64,000 nucleotides of DNA, taken from Cryptomeria japonica (taxonomy: Eukaryota; Streptophyta; Pinopsida; Cupressales; Cupressaceae). The stretch spans positions 648,056,468 through 648,120,467 of the forward strand of contig NC_081409.1 of assembly GCF_030272615.1 (NCBI RefSeq), in the 5' to 3' direction. The notes below the pieces were generated by a model, which made no database searches, was not told the origin of the DNA, and saw nothing but the letters and a program-made list of their open reading frames with translations. Within the stretch, counting starts at the first letter, position 1; each line of letters starts with the position of its first letter. The translations under genes and the position numbers were made by a program. Shown here piece after piece: positions 21,570-35,286 of this stretch.

Positions 21570-24500
21570 ATGATGAAGGAAGAAGTTCCAAAACTATAGA
21601 ATATGGAGTGATAGGATTAAAATGTATATCAAGATTCTAGGAAGTCAATACTGGGAACATGTTGTTACTCAATATGTTGCACCTAGTGGGACTATGTCTG
21701 ATGAACAAAAGAAAGAGCAACAAGAAAATAATCAAGCATTAGAGGCCATTATCAGTCACAATTATGAGTCTAGATCCAGTAGAGAAATTGATGATGAAGG
21801 TAGTCGGATTGAGCTTGAAGCATTATTGGCCAAGCAGTTTCCCAGAGGTACTAGTAAGTACAAAGGTAAATTACATTTGAAGTGTTTTACATGTAACAAG
21901 ATTGGACACATTGCAGCTAACTATCCTAATGGTGACAATGAGCATAAGTGTGAGAAGTACAAGAAGTACAAAGGAAAAGCCAAAAGATATTGTTTCATTG
22001 CAGTTGATGGTGGTATCATAGGTGAGGAATCTGAGGGAGATGCTAATGAAGACATTATCTTTGTAGCCATTAAAGAGGAGACATTTTATCAGAAGGCATT
22101 AGTTTCTCACATGGATAGTTATGATGATTGGATCATAGACATGACTGGTGAATGGAGTAAATTTCTTACTTTGAAGGAATTTGATGGAGGAGTTGTGAGA
22201 TTTTGAAATGACTAACCTTGCATGGTAAAAGGAAAGGAAACCATTTCTCTTAATGAAAAGAGCAGTGCAGATGATGTCTACTGGGTTGAAGGATTAAAGC
22301 ACAATATTTTGAGTGTAGCTCAACTCGATGATAGAGGTTATCCAATGGAATTTAAGAATGGAATGTGCAAAATCTATAGGAGCAAAGGTGAACTAATTGC
22401 AACCGACAAGCAGACAAAAGGTAACATGTTCACCTAAATCCTAAAGTCAACAACTATTTAATTACCAAAGTAGATGTTAGTTGGCTTTGGCATTGGAGAT
22501 TCTATCATATAAATTTTGATAACATTGTCAAAGTTAGTAAGTCCAAGTCGGTAAGAGGTTTTCCTCAGTTGGACAAACTGGTGAATTCTCCGTGTAAGGA
22601 ATGTCAATTAGGAAAGTTGACATCCTCAACTTTTAAGAGAAAATCCTTCTCAACGGAACATTTACTAGATTTGGTTCATACAGATCTCTATGGACCAATA
22701 AGGACTAAAAGTATTCAAAGTGATAAATATTTTATGATCTTCATTGATGATTTCTCAAGAATGATGTGGGTCACATTCTTGAAGAACAAAACATAAACCT
22801 TTAGTAAGTTCAAGGCATTTAAGGCCTTAGCTAAAAAGGAAAGTGGTAAGAAGATAAAGTGTCTGAGGACTGATCAAGGAGGTGAATTTACTTCAAAGGA
22901 ATTCACTAGATATTGTGAAGACAATGGAATTAAGAGGCAACTTTCTGCACCAAGGACACCACAGCAGAATGGTATTGCAGAGGGGAACAACTGGTCAGTT
23001 GTTGAACCTGCCAAAACGATGCTAATACAAGGAGGTGTAGCGAAAACTTTCTAGAGAGAAGCTGTCAGCACAGTTGTTTACACTATGAACCAGATATTAG
23101 TAACGAGAGGTAAGGGTAAAACTCCATATGAATACTAATATGGTAGATCACCTAATGTCAGTTATTTTAAGATTTTTGGCAGTAAATGTTTTATCAAGAG
23201 AGGTGACTATGTTAGTAAGTTTGAGGCTAAGAGTGACGAAGGCATATTTCTTGGTTACTCCACCAAGAGTAAGGCCTACAAATGTTACAACAACCAAACA
23301 CAGAGAATCATTGAGAGTGTTGATGTCTGAGTGGATGAGTGTCTTGAAGTTTTAGGAGAAACCAGTGAGGAAAAGAAGGAAGATGAACCTTACATTCTGA
23401 TTTTGGAGCCAGAAGCTGGTGAAGTGAATGTTGTAGTACCAGTCCAACCAGAATAGGTAGATTCAAAAGAAGATGGTGATAGTGAGGAAGAAGAACCTAA
23501 AGATAATGATAATGTCATTCCAAGGTATCTGAGACTCAATCATAATCCTGACCAAATTATTGGAGATAAAGATGCTGGAGTGTTAAGAAGATGAAGAATT
23601 AGAGAGAATTCTTGTATGATCTCCACTATTGAGCTTAGAAATGCTAAGGAAGCATTTGGAGATGATAACTAGATCAAAGCTATGGAAGAGGAGCTCGACT
23701 AGATTGAGAAGAACAATACATGGACCCTAATACCTAGACCAGTGAATAAAAATGTGATAGGTACTAAATGGGTATTCAGGAATAAATCGAATGAAGATGG
23801 AGTAGTATTCAAAAACAAAGCTAGATTGGTATGCAAAGGTTATGCACAGGAAGAAGGAGAAGACTATAGTGAGACATTTGCACCAGTTGCTAGATTGGAA
23901 GGTGTTAGGACTCTACTTGCATTTGCAATATATAAGGGATTCAAATTATATTAGATGGATGTGAAGTCAAAATTTCTAAATGGAATACTGGAAGAAGAAG
24001 TATACACTGAGCAACCAGATGGTTATGCTTTAACTGATGCAAAGGATATGGTGTGTAAACTACACAAGGCACTATATGGCTTGAAGCAAGCACCAAGAGC
24101 ATGGTATGAAAGGATACATTCACACCTAATGAAGATAAGTTTTCAGAGAACCAGTGAAGACAACAATATATATCTCAAATCTGAAGGAGATAAGATACTG
24201 GTTAGTGAAGTGTTTGTGGATGATATCATATTTAGAGGCAATGATGACATAAGTGATGGCTTTGAAAATGAGATGAAAAGTGAATTGGAAATGTCTCTAG
24301 TAGGAGAGATAAAATTCTTCATAGGTTTGCAAATTCGGCAGATGAAGAGTGATATTTTTATCATATAGTCTAAGTATGTGAAAGAGGTATTGAAGACATT
24401 TGGAATGAGTGACTGTAAACTAGTTGGGACACCAATGGTTACAAGTTGTAAACTGTCTAAGAAGAAAGATGTTGCATATGTTGATGAAAAGGAGTACAGA

Positions 24501-25166
24501 TCAATGATAGGGAAACTGCATTATGTTGTTCACAGGAGACCGAATATTGCTCATGCAGTTGGTTTAGCTACCAAATTTCAGAAGAATCCAAAGGAGACAC
24601 ACTTGATAGCTACCAAAAGGATACTCAAATATTTGAAAGGTACTATTAACAATGGATTATGGTATCCATATGCAGGTAACTTTGATTTGAAGGTTTATAC
24701 AGATGCAAACAGGCCAGGTAATGTTGATGATAGGAAGAGCACAACCAGTGGTGCATTCTTTCTTGGAGGAAGATGTGTATCTTGGAGCAGCAAGAAGCAA
24801 AGTTGTATATCACAATCCACTATTGAAGTTGAATATGTTGCATCGTATATGAATTATACCAAGGGAATCTAGATGAAACACATTCTGGAAGGATTCAAGC
24901 TAAAGATTATAGAACCAGAAAAGATTTTATGTGACAACACTAGTGCAATAAATATTTTGAAGAATCCGGTGTTGCATGTTAGAACCAAGCATATTGAACT
25001 GAAATATCATTTCTTATGAGAGAAAGTGCAGAGTAAAGATGTATTATTAGAGCATGTATCTACCAAGGAGAAACTAGAAGATATCTTTACTAAACCTCTA
25101 CCTAAGAGTACTTTTGAGTATCTTAGAGGTCAACTAGGGGTTGTGCCCCTAGATGAGGTCAATTGA
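21570..25166 (+). pseudogene. Copia B gag-pol polyprotein, degenerate
   Basis: Gag begins near 21570. A large in-frame piece of mid-gag is absent: the reading jumps from the LEAI region to the Asp/Glu-rich region before the knuckle. The zinc knuckle is CFTCNKIGHIAANYP, last Cys changed to Tyr. The protease active site is deleted: WIID runs directly into MTGEWSKF. The integrase finger (CKECQLGK) and core (HTDLYGP, FIDDFSRMMW, CLRTDQGGEF) follow at 22569-23000. RT is at 23690-24368 ([33 protein letters not shown]), with TAG at 23952-23954 and 24366-24368 at expected Gln. RNase H is at 24660-25130, with DANRPG where DADWAG is usual. Ends TGA 25164-25166. Confidence 0.92.
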
Positions 25167-25532
25167 GCTGATGTGGAATACATCAGTCTCGAAGCTAATT
25201 GAAGAATCTTGTAGCAGGATTCGTGTAGAGTGGAGTTATTCCACAGGGGAAGCATCAAGTTGCAGATTGTTGATGCAGAATAGTGAAGTATGACACTGTA
25301 TGTTTTACTTTCACTTTGGTATTGTTGTCAAAGGGGGAGAAGAACTATATGATTATGGGGAGAAGAATTGTATGATTGATAGAGAAAATATCTATAGCCA
25401 ATTACCAGCTGAAGACATGGAGACTCAGTTGAAGGAGACTACATGTTGAAATATAAACCAGAATTCCTATACACAATCATCACAATCAAGGGTATTGATA
25501 CTTGTATTGCCATCAATGCTAAAGGGGGAGAT

Positions 25533-26926
25533 TGTTGGCATTTGCATGAAGATTGCATTGATGAACTATTATATTGTCATTGATGTCAATTATAACCAGT
25601 AATGATGTTGTTATGATGTTCATTTGTAACCAGTAGGTGAGCTAGTGAAGGAAACCAATATTACTTGAGAAGCAGCGAGATCAATCGGTAACCCTACCTG
25701 TTGATGTGCCAAACCCTAGCCGATGGAGCTTGGTGAATCAGTTATATTTGTTTATGATAAAATGATGAGTGGTAATGATTATGCCACATCTGCATATTGT
25801 ATGTGAAGAGTTTCAAATGGTTTTTGGCATGTAGAGATAACAGTTTTATCTTGGGAATGAGCGAGTACATTGTATGGAGTGGAAACCATGTGATTAGTTA
25901 TAGGGATTGATGAAGCGGTGATCAAGGAGCAATTGAGGTTGTCTTAAATTATGTCCAATGATTTCTATGTAATCTAATGGTCATACTTGAATCGATTTGT
26001 TTGTAATCTCTATGAGATCTTAGGTTTGTGATGTGTTACCAACCTATTATTTTCTTATAAGGTCGATGAGTTGTTTTGTTGTAGTGGCAATTTTGGTTAA
26101 GTGTAAGTGTGATTGGTTGCCGAACCAGAAGGTGTATCTATAGTATGTGTGAAGGAAGATAGGAGCATGAAAAGGATCTGATCAAGTAGAGTAGTGCTAT
26201 TCACCAGACCCTTGTTGTTCTCTAACAATTACAATAGTCAAATCCCTTAATAGGGTAAGCTTTAACAGGTCTAGTGCTATCTAAATCTTCTAACTAGATG
26301 ATCCAGTAGCTTGGATTTCAAATCCTCTACTGAGGTTACTCCTAACAGGGTATTGCTTTTAATAGGGCATTATAGTCAACCCCTTAACCGAGTGGTCCCT
26401 ATAAGGATCTATTCTTAACAAGACTTTTTGTAAAGCTTTAACAGGCTTGGCTCCTAACAAGGCGAACTTTAGAAGAGTTTAGAATACTTATGGGTATTCA
26501 TCCCCATCATGGTTTTTCCCATTTGGGTTTCCATGCCAAAATCATTGTGTCAAGTGATGAATGTTTTTTGTGGTTATGTTTGCTATGGTTAGTTTGCTTA
26601 ACTGCTAAATCCACTTAGATATGATAAGATGATAGGCAACGATCTGAAATGTGCTTTTACTATTGTTAGTAAAGTATTTGATTGTTTTTGTTAAAAGGTT
26701 TTGAGAGTTTCAGAGATGCTATACTATTATTCTATTATGATAGTCAACCAGTATACTTGATAGTGATATTGCACTTTGTAGTTCAGTATTTGAACCAGTC
26801 AATTCTAAGTTTGACTTGAGAGGTTGTTTTTGAGTTTGGTGAAAGTTTAGTCAATTTTCTATCTATTGATTCACCCCCCCCCCTCTTAGTAGTAGTCCAG
26901 ATCCTTATTGATTCATCATACCATCA
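25533..26926 (+). repeat. 3' LTR of copia B
   Basis: 1394 nt, starting TGTTGGCATTTGC after the purine tract and ending CATACCATCA. Holds the same degenerate array (about 26235-26460) and the stem-rich motif (26490-26533). Confidence 0.92.
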
Positions 26927-27958
26927 AAATAATATTGTCCTAATCCATCATTAGTCTAACTAATTCTTCTAGAAAATTCCTTATTCTTGCTTAGCATTAT
27001 TCTTCAATTTTTAATTCCCTCCACTCATTCTCTCTCCTAGTCAAATCCTCCTACAAATCCCACTTGCTCCTAATCATCATCTAATTCTTATAAATAATCC
27101 CCCTAATCCCTTGCTTGTACCCAATCCTCATGATTAGGTACAAAAGTTAGCCATAGCCAATTATGGCTAAATCCTCTTTGTCCCCCTTCTTACCTTCCAC
27201 CTTTAATGCTCCCTTTTTGGGAGAATGTGAGATTTTCAAAATCTCACATTCTCCCATGCTTCTCACCTTCCCAAGGAATTTTGAAATTCCTTTTCCCTTT
27301 TCCAATCCCCATGCACACAATATCTTAGGAATTTTTAATTCCATGTGCATTCCCCAAGGAATTTTTAATTCCTTTTATTCCTGCTAGGTGTATTGGAAAC
27401 TCTTCCCCATATTCCTTGAGGAGGGTGTAGACAAGAAATGCATTTATGGAAAATCTCTTGGTCTCCACCCCCCTTTGTCATGTCATTGTCCTTTGATCCA
27501 TGTGATCTCCTATCCTCAAATCCTATCCCTCCATTCCTTTGCAATCTTGACCATCCATTTTCTTCTATTTAATTTTATAAATTGGAGTTTTTACCCCTGA
27601 TTTGATCATTCCACAATCCGAGTAACTTCATGCTGCTAGTTTGAATTTGAATCCATCAAGAGCATCCATATCATAGCCAGTTGACTCCATAATCCATCCT
27701 TGAAGCTCATCCATCCTCATCCACATTCATCTATTATTGTGCAATTTGGAGAGCCATCCACATCCCACTATTGGACAAATCTAAACAAGTCAAGTAGGGG
27801 TGCATGCTTGGCTTCAACTAGTATCCAAATCAAAGGAACAAGAGAGACTCCTCTCTTGCAAGGTAATGTTTGTGTTAGTTTATACATTTATTTGATATTT
27901 TCATATATGTTGGATTTAAACTAACCTGCTAACCTTACTTGAAGTTTCCCTTGGTTCA

Positions 27959-30900
27959 TTTTGGCACGCCTAGTGGGACTCACATCCTGGAAATCTAACA
28001 TTTTTTAAAGGTTTTTTGTGATTTTTAGCCGTAGGTTCAGGATCAGCACGTGTACCTTGACTCCGATGCGTGTGCAGGCACTTCAGCGCATCTATATTGA
28101 ATTTCAAATTTATCGGCCCACCTTTTTTGCAGACTGTTGTTCAGCGCGTCTGAAACGGGTCAAGCACGTCTGCTTTTCTTGAAAATTTCCCCTTTTAGTA
28201 GATTAGAATTACTTTCTATCTTAATCATTTAAATTTAAAATTCAAAACAAAATTAAAGAAATCAACTAAAAAATCCAAAAATATTTCTTTCTGTAATTCT
28301 ATCTTGTTTACATTTCTGTTAAACTAGCACGTGCACAGGCGTTTCAACGCATGCAGTTTGGTCCAGCGCTTCCATTTAACCCTATTTTTCACCTTCTATC
28401 AAGTTTTCAAATTTGAATTTTTGGAGTCTTTTTTTCCTCCTAATCCTTTTGTTATAGTGTGTACACTCGCGGTTCAGCGCGGGTGCTTCTATTTCAGCAC
28501 GATCATTTTAGGTATAATCTCTATTTTTTGGGAATTTACATTCTATTTTCTATTTTTAGTGGGCAAACACTGCTTTGGCACATACATAGGCATTTCAGCA
28601 TTTACATAGGTGCTTTAGCGTGTTTTCCTGTATATCAGTGCGTCCACTGTGGCTATAGGGTTTTTCTATTCAGATCAAATTTTGAGTTTTGCTGGTCTAT
28701 ATGGGCGGTCCAAGACTAGAAACAAAAACTATTGACTGTTTGTTTTGCAGGACATTGGGAGAAGACTCGTTTTTTTCACTAGTCTAGCTATCTTTCATAC
28801 ATTTCTAGATTAGCACACATTTCATTTTGGGCATTAAAATTTAGAAGTGTCTTCTTAGATTAGCATCACATTTTGTTTCCTTAAGGGTCAATGAACATCA
28901 TGTTTGCCATGTCTTATTTTACTTTGATTGCATGTTTTTACCCTTAGAGGGCCTGCCTTCCTAATTTTCCTGGCACTCTGCACAGGCATTGGTGAGAGGG
29001 GAATGACCTAAGTGGTAACGGGCTAAAGGCAAGCTCTTCCGAACCACTATAAATAAATGTGTTTGTGATGAAAATTGCAAGCAACATGTGTTGATTAGTC
29101 CATACCGACACTATGTCTCCCCATAGACCCTATAGAGTGCAACCTCTATAGGTTCAGAGCCTTCCATAACTACAAAGCGTAAAGTGTCACATGTATGGCC
29201 ACATGAATAGATGCCCTAACTAAGAACTCTTGTATTTAGAAGGCAAAAGCCTTCTAGTCATTGGTGCAGGAGGTCGGACCTCCGAAGGAGATCGCATTTT
29301 TACAGCTTTTAATAGAGATACGAAGTTAATCATGGGGAGTTTTCATGGGAAATGATTCTTGGCTACCCCAAAGAAGTGAGTGTTGAGGGTGGAGCCAGTG
29401 GGGTCAAGCATCTAAGTATCCACTCTGAGTAAGCATAGTTGGGAAACCAAGTGAGATCCATGACTATTGTCCTTGACTGCCTTAGGAAATGTTGTTAAGG
29501 TCAATGATTGTCTTTGAGTCACACTTGGCCAATATGTTTGCTATGTTTGATGTTTCTTTCCAAGAGTAAAGTGATAAACAATCCCCTCATTTTCCACATT
29601 TGTCAAACATTCTCAAGTCTAAATTTTCACACCTTGCATAGTCAAAGTCTAGATCTAGTCCATCACATCTTCACCTCATGTTTCATAAGCCTAAGTTGTA
29701 TAAGCATCCCAAGAAGTCAACCCATCATACAATCAAGAAGAAGAAGCTCACCCAAGCCCAACTCATTAAACGCTAAAAGTTTTGGTATACCAACCGCAAA
29801 CTCTTGCTCAAGCATAGGACCTTTTTGCACCAATATCACAATTATGTTCATGGTCATACCAATTATTTTGATGCTAGTGATGAACTAAGAGTCTATGCCT
29901 TACACCAAGGATCAGGCTTGTCTTTCAATACCAACTATCATCAAAATCGGGGTGGTCTCATTCCTTCATACAATTTGCCATCCAAACCTATACTTATTGA
30001 GTCATTTCCATTCCAAGGATAATCTATTCATCAATTTCTTCTAGTTATTGTTGGCCATATGATGGAATTGATTATGTGTTTCATTGATGTTTTGTCATTA
30101 ATGTCAACACTAGTTGTTATGGTTGTTTACCGGCTTCCAATAGAAGGATTGGATTGGGAAGATTATCAGTTGATTGTCACCGGCATGATCTAGATGATGG
30201 AATAAGTTTTTATGGATGATTCATATGCTTTTGAAGTATGTTTCAGTTAATAGGTATTGACTTGATGATCAGATGCTATCTCATGTTCTAGTAAGCCTTC
30301 TTTGTAGGTCTTGTAAGGATTTCACCGGCAGAGATTTATTGAAGATCTTTGATGAAATGCATAAGTGGTGTTGGTGCAACTTCTAGAAAAGATTCAGGAT
30401 GCTTATGGTGATTGTGTTCATGCCTCAACTGATTGGTGTCATTTCTTTGGCGTGCGTGGATCTAATTTAGGTATGGTGTTATCTAGGTTATGGACTGATT
30501 TTTATGTAACATGTTGGTGGATCCTCCAATGCGCTTCCAGGATGTTTTACTGATTGGATGATTTTTGTTTAGCCTTAGGCCGACATGTTTTATGATTTTA
30601 TTTCAGGATTATGTAATGGCTCTATTGAATTATTATTTGGGTGGCCAACCTCATTGGTTAGGTCCTGGGTTGGTATAAATATATATAAGATCTCATTGTA
30701 GATCATAGGAAAGGAGTGAATAATATAATAATCATTTGTGCAGAAGATTTGGTTGACCATTGGTGATCGAGTTGAGTTTATGTAAGAGGTTTTAGGCCTC
30801 TAGTATTAAGCTTAACCGAAACTATAATCAAGCATGTTTGATGCTATCATAGGAAGCTCTTTCTAGATTGTTGTCCAAATATTTTGAGGTGGTTGGCCTC

Positions 30901-31825
30901 TTCTATAGTCAGTGAGACTCCATTCTGATGAGAAGTGCACTCTAGGAAGTGTGTCTTCCTGCATGTGCAGGCCCCTATTGTAATCATATACTTTCTGCAG
31001 AAGTATCATCTGACTGTGGGTAGGGTTTCCCTTCGTGGTTTTTCCCTTTACTAGGTTTTCCACATACAAATCATGGTGTTATGTGTTATGGTTTCATGGT
31101 ATTGATTCTCTGGTTTTCAATTATGCTTTAATGCTTTATTAGTTATTTCGGTAAAAGGTTTTAAGTGCTTTAATTCACCTAATCTATTAACAACTGATTC
31201 ACCCCCCCTCTCGGTTGTTCACTGGCCTAACAGTCATCACTATCATCCTTATTTGATCTTTCATCATTATCATTTTACAAGGACTTACCACATCAATCAA
31301 CCGCATCCTCAATCAAATCAATCATGCTTAATCAATCATCCTTAATCAATCGTCCTCCAATCAATCATCCTTCAATCAAATCAACCTCACTCTAAGGTTT
31401 TGTACCTTGTGAAGTTTTATTTAGACTTCATCTTTAATCATTTGGCTTTTGTTCTTGGGAAAGAACCTTCCCCAAGTACCTTTGCCTCATCTTTTGAGTC
31501 GATCAAGACTCCTATATTATGTCTTTATTTTGCTTGGGATCATTAGTCAATCCTTAGTAGAAAGAGACTTTGATCATTATCCTAAGGTCTAAATTTTTCC
31601 CAACTTGGTTGTCATCTTGTTTGTGGTTTCATCAACATCCCCCACCTAAAATCCTCATCCAAGGAATAAGGGGAAATCTTAATCAAAATCTTGTCCTAAT
31701 CCAAGGACCCCATTAATCATTTCATCCAACTTCATCAAATCCAAACCAAATCAAAAATCCAAAAGCCTAGCTAAGTCCTTTCATAAAACTTTTCTTCCAA
31801 CAAATTTTCCTAAGATTATTCTTGC
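27959..31825 (+). other. Gypsy L leader region
   Basis: Non-coding leader of about 2.7 kb after leaving out the solo LTR at 30049-31232. It starts with TTTTGGCACGCCTAGTGGGAC, shaped like a gypsy primer site. 28040-28630 repeats TTCAGCGC-like octamers several times. A perfect 8-bp hairpin TAGAAGGC-AAAA-GCCTTCTA is at 29237-29256, and a small TCGGA-CC-TCCGA hairpin at 29274-29285. No conserved coding frame seen. Confidence 0.6.
30049..31232 (+). mobile_element. Copia solo LTR (1184 nt) in gypsy L leader
   Basis: Starts TGTTGGCCAT and ends GGCCTAACA. The flanks GTTAT (30044-30048) and GTCAT (31233-31237) are a 5-bp duplication with one change. It contains the shared stem-rich copia LTR motif (31016-31063) and the pyrimidine/GT-rich end TTCACCCCCCCTCTCGG near its 3' edge. 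No interior: unequal recombination between two LTRs is the usual origin. Confidence 0.85.
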
Positions 31826-32184
31826 ATGGTCACAACTCGATCTCAAAAGAAGAAGATGGACGAACACAATATGGCATTCCGGACATTAGTGTCCTACATC
31901 AAGATCCTACACAAGATCCCACACAAGGGAAAAATGTGCAACCCAACACTCAAGATCCACAACCACAAGGCGACCCTAACATGGTTGATCAAGATGACCT
32001 CTCCCCAGAAGTCCGAACATTCTTAGAGGATTCATACGATTAAGAAATGATGGAGAAATTCATCCGACATAATCCTAGTCGTCTTCTAAAGACTCTTATT
32101 GAAAATGGAGCTTGCTTTCCCCCTGATTTTGATAGATCCATTCTTGATCAACAAACACAAGGAGAATTTGCTCCTACTCACATT
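31826..32184 (+). pseudogene. Gypsy L gag N-terminus (fragment)
   Basis: Begins MVTTRSQKKKMDEHNMAF at 31826, a start typical of plant gypsy gag proteins. The reading then shifts by one base into a frame with QDPTQGKNVQPNTQDP and LSPEVRTFLEDSYD. A TAA at 32042-32044 is followed by EMMEKFIRHNPSRLL. It stops where the 3' LTR begins, so capsid, knuckle and pol are deleted. Family assignment rests on the start motif and on position between leader and LTR. Confidence 0.6.
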
Positions 32185-33460
32185 GTTGATTTTAATCAAT
32201 TTAACCCTTCTACAAAATTAACTAATTAAATTATGTTAGTCTCTATTCTTCTCAATATTGATTAAATTTAACCTAATTAATATTGTCACTATAGGCCACT
32301 GATTGATTTATTTAATATATCAATTTTCCCCTTCTTCCTCTAAAGTACTCAAAAATTAATTCTTCTTAATCCCCCTTTTAATTAATTATTTCAATTAATT
32401 AATTAATCTAGGTGATTCCTACAAATCATCTTGTCCTAATCCATCATTAGTCTAATTAAATCTTCTAGAAACTCCCTTAATCTTGCTTAACATTATTCTT
32501 CAATTTTTAATTCCCTCCACTCATTCTCTCTCCTAGTCAAATCCTCCTACAAATCCCACTTGCTTATAATCCTCATCTAATTCTTCTAAATAATCCCCCT
32601 AATCCCTTGCTAGTACCTAATCCCCATGATTAGGCACAAAATTCAACCATAGCCAATTATGGCTACATCCTCTTTGTCCCCCTTATTACCTTCCACCTTA
32701 AATGCTCCCTTTTTGGGTGAATATGAGATTTTCAAAATCTCACATTCTCCCATGCTTCTCGCCTTCCCAAGGAATTTTGTAATTCCTTTTCCCTTTTCCA
32801 ATCCCCATGCACACAATATCTTAGGAAATTTTAATTCCATGTCCATCCCCCAAGGAATTTTTAATTCTTTTTATTCCTCCTAGGTGCATTGGGAACTCTT
32901 TCCCATTAACCTTGAGGAGGGTGGAGACAAGAAATGCCTTTATGGCAAATCTCTTGGTCTCCACCCCCTTTTGTCATGTCATTGTTCTTTGATCCATGTG
33001 ATCTCCTCTCCTCAAATGCTAGCCCTTCATTCCTCTTCAATCTTGACTATCCATTTTTCTCTATTCAATTTTAAAATTTGGGTCTCCATCCCCTCATTTG
33101 ATCATCCACAATCCAAGTAACTTCATGCCGCTAGTTTGAATTTGAATCGATCAAGAGAATCCACATCATAACCTTAGTTTGACTGCATAATCTATCTTTG
33201 AATCTCATCCATCCTCACCCACATTCATCCATTGTTGTGCAATTTGGAGAGCCATCCATATCCCACTATTGGACATCCAATCCAAACAAGTCAAGTAGAA
33301 GCGCATGCTTGGCTTCAACTAGTGTCCAAATCAAAGGAACAAGAGATAATCCTCTCTTGCAAGGTAATATTTGTGTTAGTTTATGCATTTATTTGATCTT
33401 TTCATATCTTTTGGATTTAAAATAACCTACTAACCTTGCTTGAAGTTTCCCTTGGTTCCA
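32185..33460 (+). repeat. 3' LTR of gypsy L
   Basis: About 1276 nt, collinear with 19880-20121 plus 26932-27958. The first few bases of the LTR (TGTAGACACC) are missing, so the internal deletion ends just inside the LTR. Ends TTGGTTCC. Confidence 0.85.
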
Positions 33461-34841
33461 TATATTTATTTATATACAAGGCATTATTTATTTATATATA
33501 TTTAACAATGACATTATCACTAATACAAAACTGAATTTAAACATCTTTACTAAAAAACTACTATATTCCAAAATAGAGACATTTATGAATACTATTTATA
33601 TATATATTTAATATAAAGTGAATTTGGTCGTTGAATACATAAATATAACAATGAATTAATTAATATATTTATCAAAGATCATATATTCTACGATGCATGA
33701 CTCTTGAAACTCTGTCGAAAAAGTAATATACACAACTAATGTTATCACGAGGGGGGGGGGGATTCCCACCGTGGCTATCCCACTGCCATGGGTAGCCCAC
33801 AGTGGGTGGTTCCCTAGTGCTGTGGGTAAACCCACAGTGGGGTTTCCACCCCATAAATCAACATAGAGGAGAATAAAACAAAACAATTCACAATCCAAGC
33901 AATATATTAATTAAATATAATTCGATTAGAATAAAACAAATGATAAACATTTTGATAATAATGAAGGCACACACACACACATAAATAAAAAAAATTGAAT
34001 CCAAGGCAAGAGTTACAATACATTTCACAAAAAGAGATAAAAATAGTTTTCCTGAAATGATGAATCCAAATACCCAGATTTTATAAAAGGATTCAATCCA
34101 ACTATAGATTTCAAATGAAATTAAAAATAAAGAATAATACAGAACTTGTAGAGATCAAAATACGACAAGATTCATTTATCTTTTTGAATTAAGAATTCCA
34201 AAACACATAATACAAATAGACCTAATCTAATCCCATTTCCCTTGAAATCTAAACCCAATTTTCTAGACAATCTTTATTTCCATTTTCTCATCACAATAAA
34301 CACAACTAATTAATTTCCATTCGAATAAAAGAGGGATTTTTAACATGCATGGGAAATAACTAGAATCCCTACCTTTTTTGCTTTCTGGAAAAGAAAATAG
34401 TGACAAAAGTTGTGTGTATGAGATACTGATCTAAAAGCTCCAATCTAGATGAATCAAACAATCCTTTTCAATTTCATTTTCCAATAGCCAAAAGTTTTCC
34501 CCAAATTTATCCTTTCAAGAATAGATGGATTTTCCCCAATTTCTTCCTCTGAAAACCCCCATAACCAGAGAAATGCAATTTTGCAAAGCAAAAATTCATG
34601 GAAACCTCCCTCTCCAAAAAGCAAGCAATAATAATAAAATACCCTTTTTCAATTGTAACTCCCAACATGCGAGATTCTTTTCATTTAATTTTTCATAATT
34701 AATTTAGTTCATTATGTAACTTCCACATAAGAGATTTGAATTAAATCAACTAAATATTAATTTTGCCTTTTGAATAAAATTCCAAAAAATACAACAAAAC
34801 ACAAATAACTAATTACCCCTTTTAAATAACAAGGTAAATAT
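33461..34841 (-). repeat. Piece of AC LTR 'C'
   Basis: AT-rich non-coding sequence between gypsy L and the solo copia LTR. It falls inside LTR C by the nesting logic and resembles the middle of the solo gypsy LTR at 45514-49367 only weakly. Contains a G run of 11 (33751-33761), followed by a small inverted-repeat-rich stretch (CCCACAGTGGG-type, 33765-33850) and an (AC)n tract at 33970-33981. No gene seen. Confidence 0.6.
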
Positions 34842-35286
34842 TGTTGGGATCCAAGAACACTGAGAGGGGGGGGTGAATCAGTGTTCTGCCGGTAAGATAA
34901 GATTTTATCCTTTTATACCATACACATATAAACCGGTAAACAAATAAACATATAACTTGAAGCAAATAAACCATCCACATAAATGAACACCATAACACAC
35001 ATAAATTATACATGGAAAACCTGAAAGAGGAAAAACCACGAGGATATTTGTGACCCACAATATCAGTTCACTGGCCATATGAAAAGATATTACATATAAT
35101 GGGGGCCTGCACATGCAGGAAGGTACACTGCCTAGAGAATAATGGTCATCACTAAAGAGTCTCACTTACTACAAGCTTCTACTAAAGTAAAACACTGAAA
35201 AAGAACTCACAAAATGCATTTGTTATGCCAAATAGAGTTCCGGTTCTAGCTCTACTCTGTATCGGTTCATAAACCCTGAACACTAC

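Larger units (their letters stand above)
20122..26926 (+). mobile_element. Copia B: degenerate Ty1/copia retrotransposon
   Basis: 5' LTR 20122-21499, primer site 21502-21513 (TGGTATCAATGC, one change from iMet), gag-pol remnant 21570-25166, purine tract AAAGGGGGAGAT 25521-25532, 3' LTR 25533-26926. Target duplication AAATC (20117-20121) versus AAATA (26927-26931), one substitution; the empty site AAATC is at 32428-32432 in the other LTR of gypsy L. The 5' LTR starts TATTGG, while the 3' LTR keeps TGTTGG. Many stops; related to copia C in protein and LTR design. Confidence 0.93.
19880..27958 (+). repeat. 5' LTR of gypsy L, split by copia B
   Basis: 19880-20121 and 26932-27958 together align with 32185-33460. 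Starts TGTAGACACC and ends TTGGTTCA just before the primer-site-like motif. Confidence 0.85.
19880..33460 (+). mobile_element. Gypsy L: Ty3/gypsy-like element deleted from gag to 3' LTR
   Basis: Plus-strand element. The 5' LTR is 19880-27958, with copia B inside (net about 1270 nt). A primer-site-like TGGCACGCCTAGTGGGAC is at 27962-27979. A long leader, the start of gag (31826 on) and a 3' LTR at 32185-33460 follow. The LTR copies align closely and the shorter copy keeps the empty target site of copia B (32428-32432). Flanks carry ATATA on both sides (19875-19879, 33461-33465), weak evidence in AT-rich DNA. Everything between early gag and the 3' LTR, including pol and the purine tract, is gone. 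Confidence 0.82.

Noticed and set aside
33741-33860. Inverted-repeat-rich GC patch after an 11-G run as a possible G-quadruplex or regulatory site
   Set aside because: A single G run without further tracts; the palindromes are short and lie in decayed LTR sequence.
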